64,000 bases of DNA, taken from positions 296,206 through 360,205 of the forward strand of contig BDDD01000539.1 of assembly GCA_001972305.1 (NCBI GenBank), in the 5' to 3' direction. Origin of the DNA: Cephalotus follicularis. Taxonomy: Eukaryota; Streptophyta; Magnoliopsida; Oxalidales; Cephalotaceae. How positions within the stretch are numbered: the first letter of the stretch is position 1; each line of letters opens with the position of its first letter. This document shows positions 1 through 12,234 of this stretch, piece after piece. A program made the translations under genes and the position numbers. The notes under the pieces are model-generated. The model did not search any database and had not been told where the DNA came from. It worked only from the letters and a program-made list of their open reading frames with translations.

Positions 1-824
1 AACACGCGCCATAATGGAACACACATAAACATCGACGGGGAAGGAACACGTCGATGGTTAGAGTCGAATATTAGGCACGTTCTGATGCTGACAGAAACGT
101 GTTGCAAGGGATCAATTAAGGATTCCTTTTCAGGCACCTAGGGGTACCAAATGTGACGTGTTGGGCATGCTGGCATGTTAGGCCATGAGGGGAACAAGGC
201 ATGACACTTGTATGTGTGCATGCAGGTGTGGGAAGAGGAGAAATAGGGAAGGCAACCTGCAGAAAAGAAAGAGGAAAAGAACACCCGTGAATTGTATGCG
301 TGGACAGAGGAGAAGGGGAGAGGGTTTCAACCAGCATAAAGCATCTCATCCTTCCCCTCTTTCTCGGCTAAACACTGTGAGAAAGAGAAACAAAGAAACC
401 AGTGAGTGAGAGTGGGAGGGAGATCATCTTCCTCCATTGTTGAACCAAGGGAGGAAACTTGGAACTTGGATTGGAGCTGTTGGCTTGAACTGGGAGTGAC
501 CAAACCAAACATGGGAGCTCAAGTTACTAGATTTTTGGACTTAAAGGGGTGGACATTCAGTTTCTGACTTGAAACTAGAGGTAGGGTTTTGTATACATGC
601 AAAGTTGAGTTCAATTATATTGTAATGACATTTATGAGATGCATGATTTGCACTGTTGCTATAGACTATTTGGATTGTGGGTTTGATGCTATGAACACCT
701 AGTTGTGTGGACTAGTTATGCATGTTTATTTTTGGTCGGATATCATGTTGGATTGCATGTATATGTGGATTGAACACCACTATTTTTTGTGTTGGAACAA
801 AAGAGACAACGTTATGGGCTCGTA

Positions 825-1390
825 ACCGTCGACGCTCACTGAGTAAGCGTCAACGCTTTAATGTATTATGGATATAGAAGTCGACGCTTAAAGAAAACGT
901 CGAGGCCTTATATGAACAATTGCAAAACTGTAATGTTCAACTTTTGGATTTCATGATTGGTTCATGGTTTAATGTTTTGGTTACATGAAATGTTAACCTG
1001 CTGAGCGTATTACACTATAGGGAACGTGTCTTGGATTGCATGTACGTTTGGGGATGGATTTATCCCCTGGATTGTGGCTGGTTGAAGGGATATTTCCTAG
1101 TATCACTTAACCGTCGACGCTTTTCACTTATGGAAAAGCATCGATGCCTGTGTGTTTGCTGCGCTTTGGAAATTGGACACTTGAAGCGTCGACACTAAAG
1201 TTCCTACTTTAAGCGTCGACGCCATCGAGTTAAGTGTCAACGCTCAAGGGTCCTGACCTTGAAGCGTCAACGCCATTGTAAAAGATTGATGCCATGGTTT
1301 ATTTGGCATGAGTATCGACGCATGATGAGTTGAACATCGACGCTTAGAGGATATAAGCGTCAACGCCAAAATAATAAACGTTGACGTTTT
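825..1390. repeat. Cluster of degenerate GCGTCGACGC palindromes
   Basis: About 570 bp with many short motifs centred on GTCGAC and flanked by GCG/CGC or AAGCG/CGCT, spaced roughly 15-50 bp. Variants are mostly transitions (GTCAAC, GTTGAC, ATCGAC), as expected from decay of a methylated CpG. A few more copies lie at 25-60. The same kind of cluster occurs in other LTRs of this window. Confidence 0.75.
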
Positions 1391-1746
1391 AAGTTGCTGT
1401 TTGGACAGTTTCGCTTAGACGACACACGCTGAGCCCGGATTCAGCCTAGGTGTATCTGAGCATATGTTTGCATTGCATACTATCGTAACTTGAACTATTG
1501 GTTGAACTAGTGCATGAATTTCTAATTTGTTCTTCATTTTGAGAAATATGTATATGATTGTCGTATGGGAATATATATATTTTCCAAAAGGATTCTGAAA
1601 TGGTTTCAAACGGTTGAAATTATGTGATACGAAAATGAGTATTTTCGAAGGATTGATATACAGTCTTAATGTATTGTTTTCAAGTATTTTATGACACACT
1701 AAAACTACTTGAAAAGGATTGTAAAAGGACTCATATATATTCGAGC

Positions 1747-1768
1747 ATATATATATATATATATATAT
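1747..1768. repeat. (TA)n microsatellite
   Basis: Uninterrupted AT dinucleotide run inside the Gc LTR. Similar shorter runs occur near 2293 and near 59995 in the sister LTR. Confidence 0.95.
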
Positions 1769-1825
1769 GTTTTCAAGACTGTATACTTATAAATCACTTA
1801 AAAAGGATTGGAAGATTTTTGATAA

Positions 1826-2165
1826 CTGCTAAACTATGTTGGGTAAGTGGTCGAGGCTATAAGCTGTGTTAAAAAGGTCTGATGCCATTTGGGAATGTTT
1901 TGTTTGCAAGTATTCATATTTCTTAATAATTACTTGCAATGGATTGATTGATCGTGTTTGGGGTTACTAAGCTCTGTTGGGTAAGTAGCCAAGAATTATA
2001 CTGCTAAGCTCTGTTGGGCAAGTGGTTGGAAATTCCATATACGGTAGCTGCTAACTGTTGAGCAAACAACTAGGGTTTTCCATACAATGGTTACTAAGCT
2101 CTGTTAGGCAAGTATCTAGGGACTCCCTTTTGGTCACTAAGCACTGCTATATAAGTAACCGGTTG
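1826..2165. repeat. Degenerate tandem repeat in Gc LTR
   Basis: About six imperfect units of roughly 45-60 bp, each with a core like CTAAGCTCTGTTGGGCAAGT followed by a variable spacer. Cores are visible near 1827, 1967, 2004, 2050, 2093 and 2138. No coding signal. It probably arose by slippage within the LTR. Confidence 0.65.
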
Positions 2166-2397
2166 TTGAGCCTAGGTGTCAGCAACTTTGATCTGGATTA
2201 ATGGGTCCTTAGTGACCTAATTTATTTATCTAGCCCCTTTGAGGACATGCCTGTGCTTTTATTATGTAGCCCCTCGGGTGGCACCTATGCTGTGGATATA
2301 TATATATATAATTATTTTCTGTTAAATATATTTATTGTATCATGAATTGCTTTCATTACACGTCATTCATTATATTGATCCCAAAATGCATTTATAC

Positions 2398-2422
2398 TTA
2401 GCCGAGTGAGGACAAAGGCTAA
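2398..2422 (+). promoter_or_regulatory. Stem-loop near 3' end of Gc LTR
   Basis: TTAGCC and GGCTAA form a 6-bp stem around a 13-nt loop. The minus-strand copy is preserved near 59885-59910. The location, a few hundred bp before the LTR end, matches hairpins in the two other gypsy LTR families of the window. A role in RNA processing is inference. Confidence 0.5.
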
Positions 2423-2849
2423 CCCCCTACTATTTCATATTGATGCAGTGGGTACTATGGTTGTTGTGCTCTTGGGATTGAAGAGAAGACTGAGATGTCC
2501 TCTCTTATATTTTGTAATTGGATAATGAACAATTTTTTAATTATATTTGGGATTACTGTACCCATGGTAATACACTCATCATATTTAATGGATATTTGGT
2601 TTTGTATTATTACTCACGCTCCGTTTAAGGGCAATCGACGATGAAGTTGAGTATTGTTATGGAACAATTTAGTGTCACATAGTATCGGATGCATGACACA
2701 TGTTTAAATTCAGGTTATTTATATAATTCTTCCGTAAGATTTGATGAGGTTCGAAAGTTTTAATTTATTCGTAAAATTGCATAAGCTGGATAATGATATG
2801 TTGATTGCTTTTACCACTTAAATGTTGTTTATCCAAAACGGGGTGTGAC

Positions 2850-2940
2850 ACTCTAGGATAATGTTTCCTCTATATATAATCTCATAAATCATATAAAATA
2901 ATGATACCATTGCTTTATAATTTTAGAGCGGTTATGAGAC
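2850..2940. other. Unassigned 90-bp spacer
   Basis: AT-rich stretch between the Gc LTR end and the first recognisable Cp1 remnant. I see no gene or repeat match in it. Confidence 0.4.
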
Positions 2941-3129
2941 CTGGGTTCCATAGCCTGTGCAAAGGCCCCCTATCGTTGTCGCTCTACACAACTGGACGAA
3001 CGATAGACGGAACTACATGAAGTTCCACAATGAACTTCCGCTACCAAACAGCGACTTTTCAGTATCATAGGTTATAACATACTCTTATTCATGGTTGAGT
3101 CAACAGTATCCCTCTGTTGTAGACTCCTC

Positions 3130-5780
3130 CAACTCACACAGCACCTTCGTTCAGGACAATCACATATCATGATACGATGTTGTGATCATCTAGATCACTG
3201 ATGAAATCATAGTCATCAAAACCCTTATTCAATTCACTATCTTCTCCCGATGTCAAGAAGAAATCATGAGTCACTCTCAGATCTCTTTGACAATTCCCAG
3301 TGCCTCTAACAGGGATTGGACTTATAATCGACTAGCCAGACCCTTAGGCTTGTACGACGACAAGCCTAGTACAAAGTATGATATTGCATGATGCAGCCTA
3401 TAGACGAAGCTTAAGGTAGTCCACTCATGCAACTTCTCTCATTTGACGTCTCTTTCAACATCCTCTTGGAAAGATGAATTCCTTGGCTAATTGGCAGTAA
3501 GCCAATCATGGAATTCAAAAATCCATACTATATCAGCACCCTGCTGATGTACTGGGTATGGGAAAGTCCAAACAACCTACTTGATCCATCTCTTTTAGAT
3601 CTTCATTCTCAAAACGTAGGAAGTCTCTCCCACATCCTTTTGTCAAAGTTCATGGTTAATTGTACTATAACATACCTACAGCGTTACTAATGTGTAGAAT
3701 GTCATCTATGCACATTACCAAGAAAGTGATAACTGTGATATCCTATTTCTGGTAGACTTAAGGCGTGGCCTCATTTTGATGAAATCAAAACAGATGTTTC
3801 AGCTATGGGATGCTTGCTTAAGGTCATACAAAAACCTTAGGAGCTTGCACACACTCTGTGCTAATGTTCCTTGGATGTAAACCCCTCGGGTTTGGGACAT
3901 TAAGTTGTCCTGTTCAAGATAGTTCTTGTTCAAGGTTATGTTGACATCCTTATGCCATTTGTTATATCCATAACGAGTGGCAATTGCAAGAATTATCCGA
4001 ATGGACTTAATGATTATGATTTAAAGGTTTGAACCTTTTCCATTAACGCCTATCTTCCTCTTGCAAATTTATACGCAACCATAAAAAGGCCATTCGCCCA
4101 TGGAAGCATAAACCAAGTTCCATACTTGGTTGGCGTATATAGAGTCTATTTTGGATTTCATGACTCCTAGCCATGCCTAGAAATCAATGCCCTTCACTGT
4201 TTCCACTGTAGCTGACAGACTTGTCATCACCGAAGACTTTAGATTTATGAGTGCCTTTCATGAGAAAACCATATTTCTCAGGCGCTATTAAAACCTTGCC
4301 TGATCTCCTCTCATGAGAACTACCTGACTGAGATCCCTTCTTATATTGGGATCCTTTCCCAAATCTTGCCTTTAGCGGGTTCCACCTCTAATTCCTCATC
4401 TTCCTGTGGGCTTTCACCTGGTAGTAACTCTCTTAGTTACACCTTACTCCCACTACTTCCTGTAAACAGGTATTTCTCTTTCGAAGAATTTTGCAGTACG
4501 CGAAACAAATATCATTTGTTTGCTAGGACGGTTGAAATGAAATCCTAAGCACTTCTTAGGATATCCCACAAATTGGCAACGATGGGCTCGCACCTCCAGC
4601 TTTGAAGGTTTCCACCTTCTTATATAAGTCGGACAACCCTTAACCCTCTTGGTTTAGGCTGGGTTTCCTCCATTTCAATATTTTGAAAGATATGGAGGGG
4701 ACGTATTTCATAGGAATCCCGATTAGGATATGCGCTGCCGCTGCAACGCATAATCCCAAATGGAGATTAGAGGATGCATAAAATACTTAATGGATTTGAA
4801 AGATTCACTAATGTCAATTCCCTCCATTTGGATACATCATTACAGGATGGTGTTCCGGGAAGGATCCATTGAGAGGGAATTCTGTTATCTCCCAGATAAC
4901 CCGAGAATTCAGCAGACAGGTATTCGCTTCCCCAATCAGAGCGTAATGCTTTAATGGGTTTACCCGTTTGTACTTCTACTTCGTATCTAAATCCCTTAAC
5001 ACTTTCAAAGGATTCATATTTGTGTTTCACACAAAACACTTACCGAAACCGTGACGAATCACAGGTGAAGGTAATGAAGTAGTGAAACCCTTCACATGCA
5101 TTGTCTGACATTATACCACAAATGTCAGTGTGGATATATTACTATATGTCCACTTTCTTATCTCCATCCTTGGAGAAAAGAAGATTTGGTCATTACACCA
5201 AGGAAACATGGTGTACACGTTGGAAGGGACTCCTCATCCTAGATGTCCAAAAGTTCATGCTTAACCAAGCGTGTTTATCTAGCCTCACTAGAATGACCTA
5301 ATCAACAATGCTATAAGATTGTGAAGGGTTTATAGCATATCTCTCGTAGCCTTTTATTATTAATTCCTTGCTCAATAGCTGGTGCTATTGTTTGATTAGT
5401 ATTTAAGACTGAAAACCCATTATCTAGTTGATCAGTACCGACTGATATTTAACCAGAAAATAATATCCATATGTAATAAAAAAAAAGCTCTCAGCTTTCC
5501 AAAATATACATTGAAATTTGCTAACTAAAGTCTTGAACAAAAGTTCTCAGCAATATTAACAAGGGTTTAGACTATATACAAAAGCCACATTGCTTTATAC
5601 ATACAAATCAAAATATATTACAACATTAAAGTAGATCCCCGATATTTATGTCGTAAGTCCATTGCATCCACAGCTCCCAGCTGCCTAACTCCTCTTAGCA
5701 TCTACAAAGAGTTACAAATGTTAGTCTCACAACCTGAGTCCAAAGTTCGAATTGAACTTACATTGTAAGCAAGATGAAAT
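3130..5780 (-). pseudogene. Cp1 copia pol remnant (PR-IN-RT-RH)
   Basis: Decayed copia pol. The integrase remnant is clearest at 4767-5039, where translation gives pieces such as KYESFESVKGFRYEVEVQTG and GSEYLSAEFSGYL, which line up with the Cp2 integrase. RT-related DNA lies roughly at 3300-4240 and an RNase H piece at about 3130-3300 that parallels the Cp2 sequence near 17870-17980. A protease-region remnant at about 5640-5780 parallels 26469-26590. Multiple stops and indels mean no polyprotein can be made. The parallel with Cp2 suggests the same family at greater age. Domain edges are approximate because no frame is continuous. Confidence 0.65.
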
Positions 5781-5799
5781 ATGAAAATATGACGGTACC

Positions 5800-6360
5800 T
5801 TACCCCAAGGCACCATCTGCAATGGAAGCGAGGAATTGTTTACAATTTCTCTTCCAGTGACCTGGCTCCCTAATATAAGCAGGCTTTCTCCTTAATAAGC
5901 TTTTTAATCCTCTTATGAATGGCATCCACAACCACGTGAAGCGGTTCCTTTTTCTTTCTTCCTTATGGGCTCCTTGCCCTTGGAACTGGATCCTCTCGAT
6001 CCACCCCTCATGGGTCTTTCCAGAAGGAGGAATAGGTGTCACAGATTGATTTGACCCAGCTCTATCTACATCTACCTTATCAGTCCCCGACGGTGTACCA
6101 AACAACTCCTCGAGTTGTATTAATATGGTACATAAGGTTTGTGAAGAAATACATAGCGTTTGCCAGTTTGGCATGAAGGCAACACTCGCCATGTATTGAG
6201 TTCTATGATCGTCGTCCCACCACTTAGCCACCCTGGCCTTGTGATGGCCAGATGCATTGATCTCTAATGTGGGAGTATCTCAGTCATAACATGAGAAATT
6301 CTCATGCTCGTTAGTACTATGCGCAACCATATGAAGAACATGGATTGTGTAGCTTAAGAA
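5800..6360 (-). pseudogene. Cp1 copia gag remnant
   Basis: A 143-aa minus-strand frame (5800-6231) opens with AKWWDDDHRTQYMASVAFMP, corresponding to the Cp2 gag segment LAKWLEDDEQARCLALLGMT. Upstream, near 6240-6350, a broken frame contains RIVLTSMRISHVMTE, matching LKIVLTANKMAYVMTGG of Cp2. The middle of gag is deleted and the zinc-knuckle region is reduced to a fragment (GHWKRNC, one C and H of the usual CCHC). Gag would form the particle shell around element RNA; this copy cannot. Confidence 0.6.
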
Positions 6361-7851
6361 AAAATAAAAGATGCCAAATAATGGTGATGTCTGCCATTTG
6401 AGTATATATAATATGTTATGTAACAACCTATTTGAAGAAACAAGAGAGTATATTAGCAGATCAATAGATTTTATGTTATTACCATAAACCTTAATCTTTA
6501 GAAGTTATGGCTCCTCCCACTATTCTAATCGTATCCCACGCCTCCAATGTGGAACTCGGGAAGCACCTGCTTCCTAGTGGAGATCGGAATCTATTTCGCA
6601 TATTATGGTCTCCGCTGGGGGCTAGACAAACCATAATACAAAATAGGTAGGCTTTAAAGGCCGATTTGCATTAGGGCCTCGCCCTTGAAATGCAAAATCC
6701 GATACATCATTCGGCCTCCCGACCAATACTGTCTTATGCTGGGCACAAAGAGACAGTATGACCTCAGTATAAGTCCGTACCCATAACCCTCAAAGAAATG
6801 AACCCGTTTTGATATCCACCAGTTGCCCTGGTCAGAATGCCAAACTTTGTTATATCCTTCCAGTGCTACCCTAGTACTGAGATTTAGTAGAAATGGTCAT
6901 ACAGGGGACCTCTGGTGGGCAGTGCTATCCCCAATATATCCATACTAGTAAACGAAGATTATGGAAGGCCATCGATGGAGCACCCTTGTGCCCCACCCCT
7001 TATGGACTTATTATTTCATAATTGGAGGAATTTGAGGTCTCATTTAATTTTAAATTACCAAAGCCGTTTAATAATAGATTTTATCTTCCAATACATTTGG
7101 AAACGGCTTATTATGCTTGATGTGTTTGGATTGTTTGCAAAAAGTAAACATCCATGTCAAGCAACCTATGTCCCACATAGAAATAAAAATGGCCTGCCTA
7201 GGGATTAAATCTATTAGCGATCACACGAGTCACTATGATCACTCGGTCTCCTAGGTGAATTATTCAAAACTTCCTTATTAGCAAAGGCACAATGCATACA
7301 TGGCCTTCACTTGGTCTCGCAATTTCCTTGATATTCCTCTTCAAACTCCTTTGTGATTCTTCTCTTCTTTTATTTATAAAATGAAAATTTACAAATACAT
7401 TCAAAAATATAGAATAGAATACAAATTGGAGGGAGAGAGAGAATTACACAAATAAGGAAAAATGGTGCTTGCAGGCAACCATATTACAAACCAAATAAAA
7501 CACACAATAATAAAGCAAATTAAACCATCCACAAAAGAAACCAAAAGCTAGGTTCAATCCATTGCCTACCATCATGCATAAGATATTTACATCTATATCC
7601 ACAATAGAAATAAATAAACAAAAGCAATTTTAATTTCCGATAACCAATCGAAATAATCTCGACAAGTTCGCCGATATTCCAATAAAACTCCCACTAGATT
7701 AATTAAAATCTAGTTTCCCTCGGTTTATGAAAAACTTAATTTTATAAAACAACAATGGGAAGGGAATTAAATTAGACTCTCAGCTACTTTAATCATTCCA
7801 AAATAGTCACCAAAAACCGAAATCAAAGTCCAATTGATATTAAAATGGATT
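6361..7851 (-). other. Cp1 untranslated leader
   Basis: About 1.5 kb between gag and the PBS with no supportable gene. It parallels the Cp2 leader (27502-28660 plus 48708-49318): for example the stretch near 6500-6600 resembles 27584-27680, and 7300-7380 resembles 28335-28400. Short open frames here are AT-rich chance frames. Confidence 0.6.
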
Positions 7852-7863
7852 GCTCTTATACCA
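7852..7863 (-). promoter_or_regulatory. Primer-binding site, tRNA-iMet type (Cp1)
   Basis: On the minus strand this reads TGGTATAAGAGC, one mismatch from the plant initiator-Met PBS. It lies two bases from the TGTTGG start of the adjacent LTR. It marks the LTR at 7866 as a 5' LTR for Cp1. Confidence 0.75.
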
Positions 7864-8630
7864 CTTGTTGGAACCCGGGAGGTGATGGAATAGGATAAAC
7901 CGAATCCGGAGCAAAAAAACGGACTTAGGCATATGGGGTTTAGAACAAAAAAATAATCATACAAAATGGCAGCGGAAGAACACCCAATAAAAGCAAAAAC
8001 AGCCCATTATGGCATGTCCACAGACCACATGGATCACCACATCATTACAATAATTGAATTGGTGTCACCATAACATGCAATGGTGACACACAAGCATGGC
8101 AATGAGAGAAGGAGACAAGGATATTATACCAGCGGGTGAAGGCTCCTTCTTTCTCTGCCGCTACACGCTTGGGAAGACACCAAACTCGTTGCTTCCAAAA
8201 TCCCTGGTACAGAATCTACTCCAACCAACAAGATCAAAAGCAAAGTTCTCTCACTCTCTCTTTAAGCTTGAGAAGAGTAAATTGACATTGACAAGACTTA
8301 GCCAAAATCAATCCACCCTAGGCAAGAATTTGCTTGGTGTATAACAGTGAAGGGTACACTATCTGTAGAGAGAAATCCGAACTACTCTTGCCCAGCAAAA
8401 ACTCAACTCATTGTCACAAAAAAATTCTGCAGATTTTTCTTATCACTAGCCTCCTTCTTCTCTCTCCCACTCTCCCATTCACTTAGGATCATGGTCCTCA
8501 CTCCTAGGGAGCCTGTGGTCATGTTCCACACATTCCCATAACATGAAAGAATGGGAGATAACTGCTGGAGATGATAGAGAAAACATGCCCATGAAGTGAG
8601 TTAGTGCATAGGTTGCACGTCCCGCTCAAA

Positions 8631-8815
8631 GACGTCGATGCTTTCCAAAAGACATCGACACTTATGTAATGTGGCACTAAAAACGTGGACGCTTTCTAAA
8701 AGACATCGATGTCTTTACAAGTGTTAAGCGATAACACTTCCCAGAAGGCATTGACGCTAAAAACAAAGTAACGCTCGATGCCCTTCCCAGAAGACGTCGA
8801 CGCTTTTCCTGGCAG
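8631..8815. repeat. Cluster of GACGTCGACGC-type palindromes in copia LTR
   Basis: Around eight short motifs (AGACGTCGATGC, AGACATCGACAC, AGACGTCGACGC and similar) at 20-35 bp spacing. The matching cluster in the sister LTR is at 50041-50226. Differences between the copies are mainly CG to TG or CA. Confidence 0.8.
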
Positions 8816-9545
8816 GCGAGGTAATTTGAGTCTAACTCCTTTAGTGATATCATGTACCCTTCGAATATTGATTAAGTAAAATCAAACAAATGTGTTTCCA
8901 CAAAATGCAAAATCCACCTAACCGATATTTGACACCAAGACTTAATATGTCCAACATATAAAAGATCTAATCATTATTGGGCAGGGACCCTATAAAATCT
9001 TGGTTAAAACTCGAGGCGTTCATAAATTACTGAAATACCCCTGGGGTTCAGTTTAGCCATTCTAAATAGTCCTTGACCAATTTAAATGCTATCAGAATAA
9101 TATCTAATATTATCCAGATGGAAAAAGTAATCTAATTAATTTTCCTATAGTTTATTATACACCTCAATAACCCTAGATTTTCTAAGTCATCGGTTCACGT
9201 GTACTATAATCCCTTGTCATGCTTGGCCCTGCTTGAGGTCTAGGGTAAGGATATGTGTCAAACCTAGATAATACCTCAATGGATAAAATATCTGATCACT
9301 ACTAGGACCTTTGGTAAACTCTCCGGAAATCTAATTACCGGTCTACCTAAACCTTGGCCAAGGATTTCTCATAGGGCAATTTCTGTTTTTAAACTTTACC
9401 AAGTGATGGCACCAACACACTCTATGTTGGCTTCAGCCAAACTCCACACAGCACACACTATATGAGGTTACTTAATTTTTAAGGACTATGCACATGAAAT
9501 TACAGAGGAGAACACCCTCTAACCTTTGTTATTTCACTCTTAAAT

Positions 9546-11441
9546 TGTAGCGACCCCGACCCGAGTCCACCTTAAACTCAAAGCGAACTCCGAAAATCGG
9601 TTGCGCTACGTTGGGTGTGAAACGTTACATCCTTTGGTTCTCTTTTCTAAAAGTACATAACATCATAAATTCACGTCTTGCAAAATCGTACATAACCTTA
9701 AATTTCAAACTTTATACATAATCATTCTACATGAAGGTGTCTTAACCATATTGTTGGTTACATTACACAGGATCACTATTACATAAACACGTATTACAGC
9801 GGAAAAACATTATTCTTATTACAAAACATAATGCGAGTATCATCGCATAGCTTTTAAATCTCAAAAACTCCTTAAAAGCTCCCTCAAGCTTGCAACCTCC
9901 ATTCATTCCTTTCCTGAAAACATTTTATTTGAAAACAACATTGAAAGGAATGAGCTCAAAAAAGCTCAGTAAGGTGTTTAAACACATTTTATCATAACAA
10001 TTTTCTGGTCAACATATATGACCAAAACATTTCATAAAACATATCACTTTTCTAGATAATATCATAACTAGATCATTTCGTAAACATGAAAATCATAAAA
10101 AAAAAAACTTAATGAACCCCTTTACACCGCTTCACCGGGGCATTGTGCACTCTCCGATTACTATCCTTACATCACATGCATGTCCGTGAGCACGCTCGGC
10201 TCCATTTACTTTGAGCACTTCCGCTCCATTCCCCTTGGAAGATCGCAATCCAAGGGCGGTTCATTCATCATTTTACTTTCAGTGATCATCTCAAAGTAAC
10301 CATAAAAATCATTTCATAACATTTCTTTCACAATCCATAAACTTTTCTTTCATTTGAGTATTGACTCAAATGGTTCATAAAAATCAGTTTTGCATCACTT
10401 TGCGAAAGCTAGTAATTCATATAGAATTAGGCCTTTTCAGTAAAAACTTAAAACACGAACATTAACGTAGACATCATTACGAGTTCAGAAAGCTCAAGAT
10501 CACAACAATTGGTTGAGAATTGAATCCTCTACGAATTTTTGAAAGTGGCTGATTTCTTAAGGAAACAGGGCCTAACCAGTAAAATGAATCCTTGATTCTC
10601 ATCAAGAATTAGACATAACGTCGAGATGCATAAAACATGAAAGTTGAAGAGGACATCTTAAAGTTTTCAAAACATCCATCCATTTAATTTTTCATCAAGA
10701 AATGAGTGAGATATGATTTAAATAAGCTACTGCATAATCTGAAATAAAACAGTGCCTGAACAGAAATTTTAAACTTGGAATTCCATCACGAAAACGATAG
10801 AATCTTGAAACACTCAAAGAATAACAGTTAAAGAGGACATTCTATAGTTTCCATAACATCCAACCATTCTAAAATCCATTGAGAATTGAAGAAGTTATCA
10901 ATAAAAGAAGCTGCTGTCAAAACAGGGGATGTTTGTAAAGAATGGGTAAAGAATTTCCTTACCTTAGCTTTATAATTCCTTTCTCTTTTGCTTTCCACAA
11001 GTTTTACACTTCACACTCTGCAGGATTACTCTCTTTCTCAGCTCAAAATGACTGAGTTCATCACCCTTTTCCATTAAATAGAGAGATGGCTTCTTGGGTA
11101 AGTTTTCTTCCTCTCTCTCACACTTTCAATTTCTTATCTTGGCAGCCCATGTGACTTAATTTTAACCAATCCAAGTGTTGCACTTGTTGGATCCCCAGAT
11201 AATACCTTTTAACATTCTCCCCTGGCCTGCCACGTGTCCCCAATTAAAGAATTTTACTCCCAAAATGCCAAAAAGTCAGATTTTATCTTTTTTCTGTAGC
11301 GAAGACGTCGACTCCTTCCTCAAAGAGCGGAACCCCCGTACTCCCCGAGCGTAGGGTCATACTACGGGTCCCTTGAAATATCTGCCAATTGCACAATAGA
11401 AAATATAATTAATATCTTACATGGAAATTTGGGTCCTTACA
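9546..11441 (-). mobile_element. Solo LTR (gypsy-like) with TAAAT target duplication
   Basis: 1896 bp running TGTAGCGACC to GTCCTTACA (TG...CA), flanked by TAAAT at 9541-9545 and 11442-11446. The other Chr1 LTR at this point (about 17012-17018) is uninterrupted, which confirms an insertion. A 6-bp hairpin near 9951-9968 sits toward the left end, indicating minus orientation. The left half is related in inverted orientation to 60110-61030. There is no interior sequence, so this is a solo LTR left by LTR-LTR recombination. No gene is present. Confidence 0.9.
9951..9968 (-). promoter_or_regulatory. Stem-loop in solo LTR
   Basis: TGAGCT and AGCTCA form a 6-bp stem around a 7-nt A-rich loop. The plus-oriented relative at 60597-60614 keeps both arms. 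It is placed toward the LTR 3' end, like the hairpins in the Tekay and Gc LTRs. Confidence 0.5.
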
Positions 11442-12234
11442 TAAATTACAAAGGAACACTCACAATTCAGTACACAATTCTCACACACACTTTAGAGCCA
11501 ACCAGCCCCATATTTAAGCCACAAGCACAAAATAAGGTCTGGACAGGTGCAAGGCTGCCACCTGTCCAAGCAGATGACACCCCCAACTGGTAGGCATTGT
11601 TGGAACTCTCTCCAAACACCACCAAGATGCTCCTGCCCGAGTGTGTGCCTTGAGCCAATCAGCCACATGCTGAAATGCCCCAGAAATGCTCCCATAATGC
11701 TTGGTAACTGCCAGGTAGTAGGCTTGGTAACTGCCCTTGTCTCAGCCTGCATGTGCACATTATGTGCCACTGTCCTAAGCCATCTCTACTGCCCAGCTCA
11801 TGCTAGTCCCAGCTTAATTCGTGAGCAACCAGCCTACACCACGTCCTGCATGCTACGCGCACCTGCCGCGCATCGCTTGACGTCTTCTGCATGATGTGCA
11901 TCTCGCTCGCAAAAAGCGTGCACCTACTGCGCCCAGGTCTTGGCTCGCCCCGCACATTGCACGCCCCTGCCGTACAAGTGCCTTGCTCGCCATGCACATT
12001 CTCTGCCCAAGCCACGCAACATTCCTGGTCTGTTTCATGCCAGGCCTTGCACCTTGCGTTCTCCTGCCGTGCAATGCCAAACTGCTGTGTGCATGATGCG
12101 CGCCCCTGCCGCATCATGCCTGCCTGCGTGCCAACCAAGCTTATATCACCTTGCATGATCATAGGCCCCTGCCTATATCCTCTTGGACAACATGGGTGTA
12201 AGGTACCACCACATGTTGCCAGCCAGTGCCGCGC

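Larger units (their letters stand above)
1..2849 (+). repeat. Gypsy-type LTR (family Gc), left end off window
   Basis: Long non-coding sequence ending in GGGGTGTGACA. The reverse complement of that end (TGTCACACCCCGTTT) matches the LTR starts at 59520 and 63532, so this is the 3' portion of a plus-oriented LTR of the same family. It holds a GTCGACGC-type cluster, a TA microsatellite, a short tandem repeat and a hairpin near its 3' end, listed separately. No primer-binding site follows position 2849, so it is a 3' LTR or a solo LTR rather than a 5' LTR. No credible gene was found in it. Its start lies before the window, so the full length is unknown. Confidence 0.7.
2941..7865 (-). mobile_element. 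Cp1: decayed Ty1/copia interior
   Basis: Minus-strand copia interior, recognised by its parallel with the better-preserved Cp2: reading from right to left there are a PBS (7852-7863), a long leader, gag, PR, IN, RT and part of RH. Every frame is broken. The left end is lost inside or just past RNase H, and no 3' LTR of its own is visible before the Gc LTR at 2849. The LTR starting at 7866 serves as its 5' LTR, yet its other end joins the 3' end of the Cp2 pol gene, so two interiors share one LTR. Confidence 0.75.

Noticed and set aside
116..512. Small open frames at the left edge
   Set aside because: Low-complexity overlapping frames on both strands within the Gc LTR, without domain or conservation in the sister LTR.
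2850..2940. Possible host unique sequence
   Set aside because: Too short and AT-rich to classify; it may be diverged Cp1 or flank, so no claim is made.
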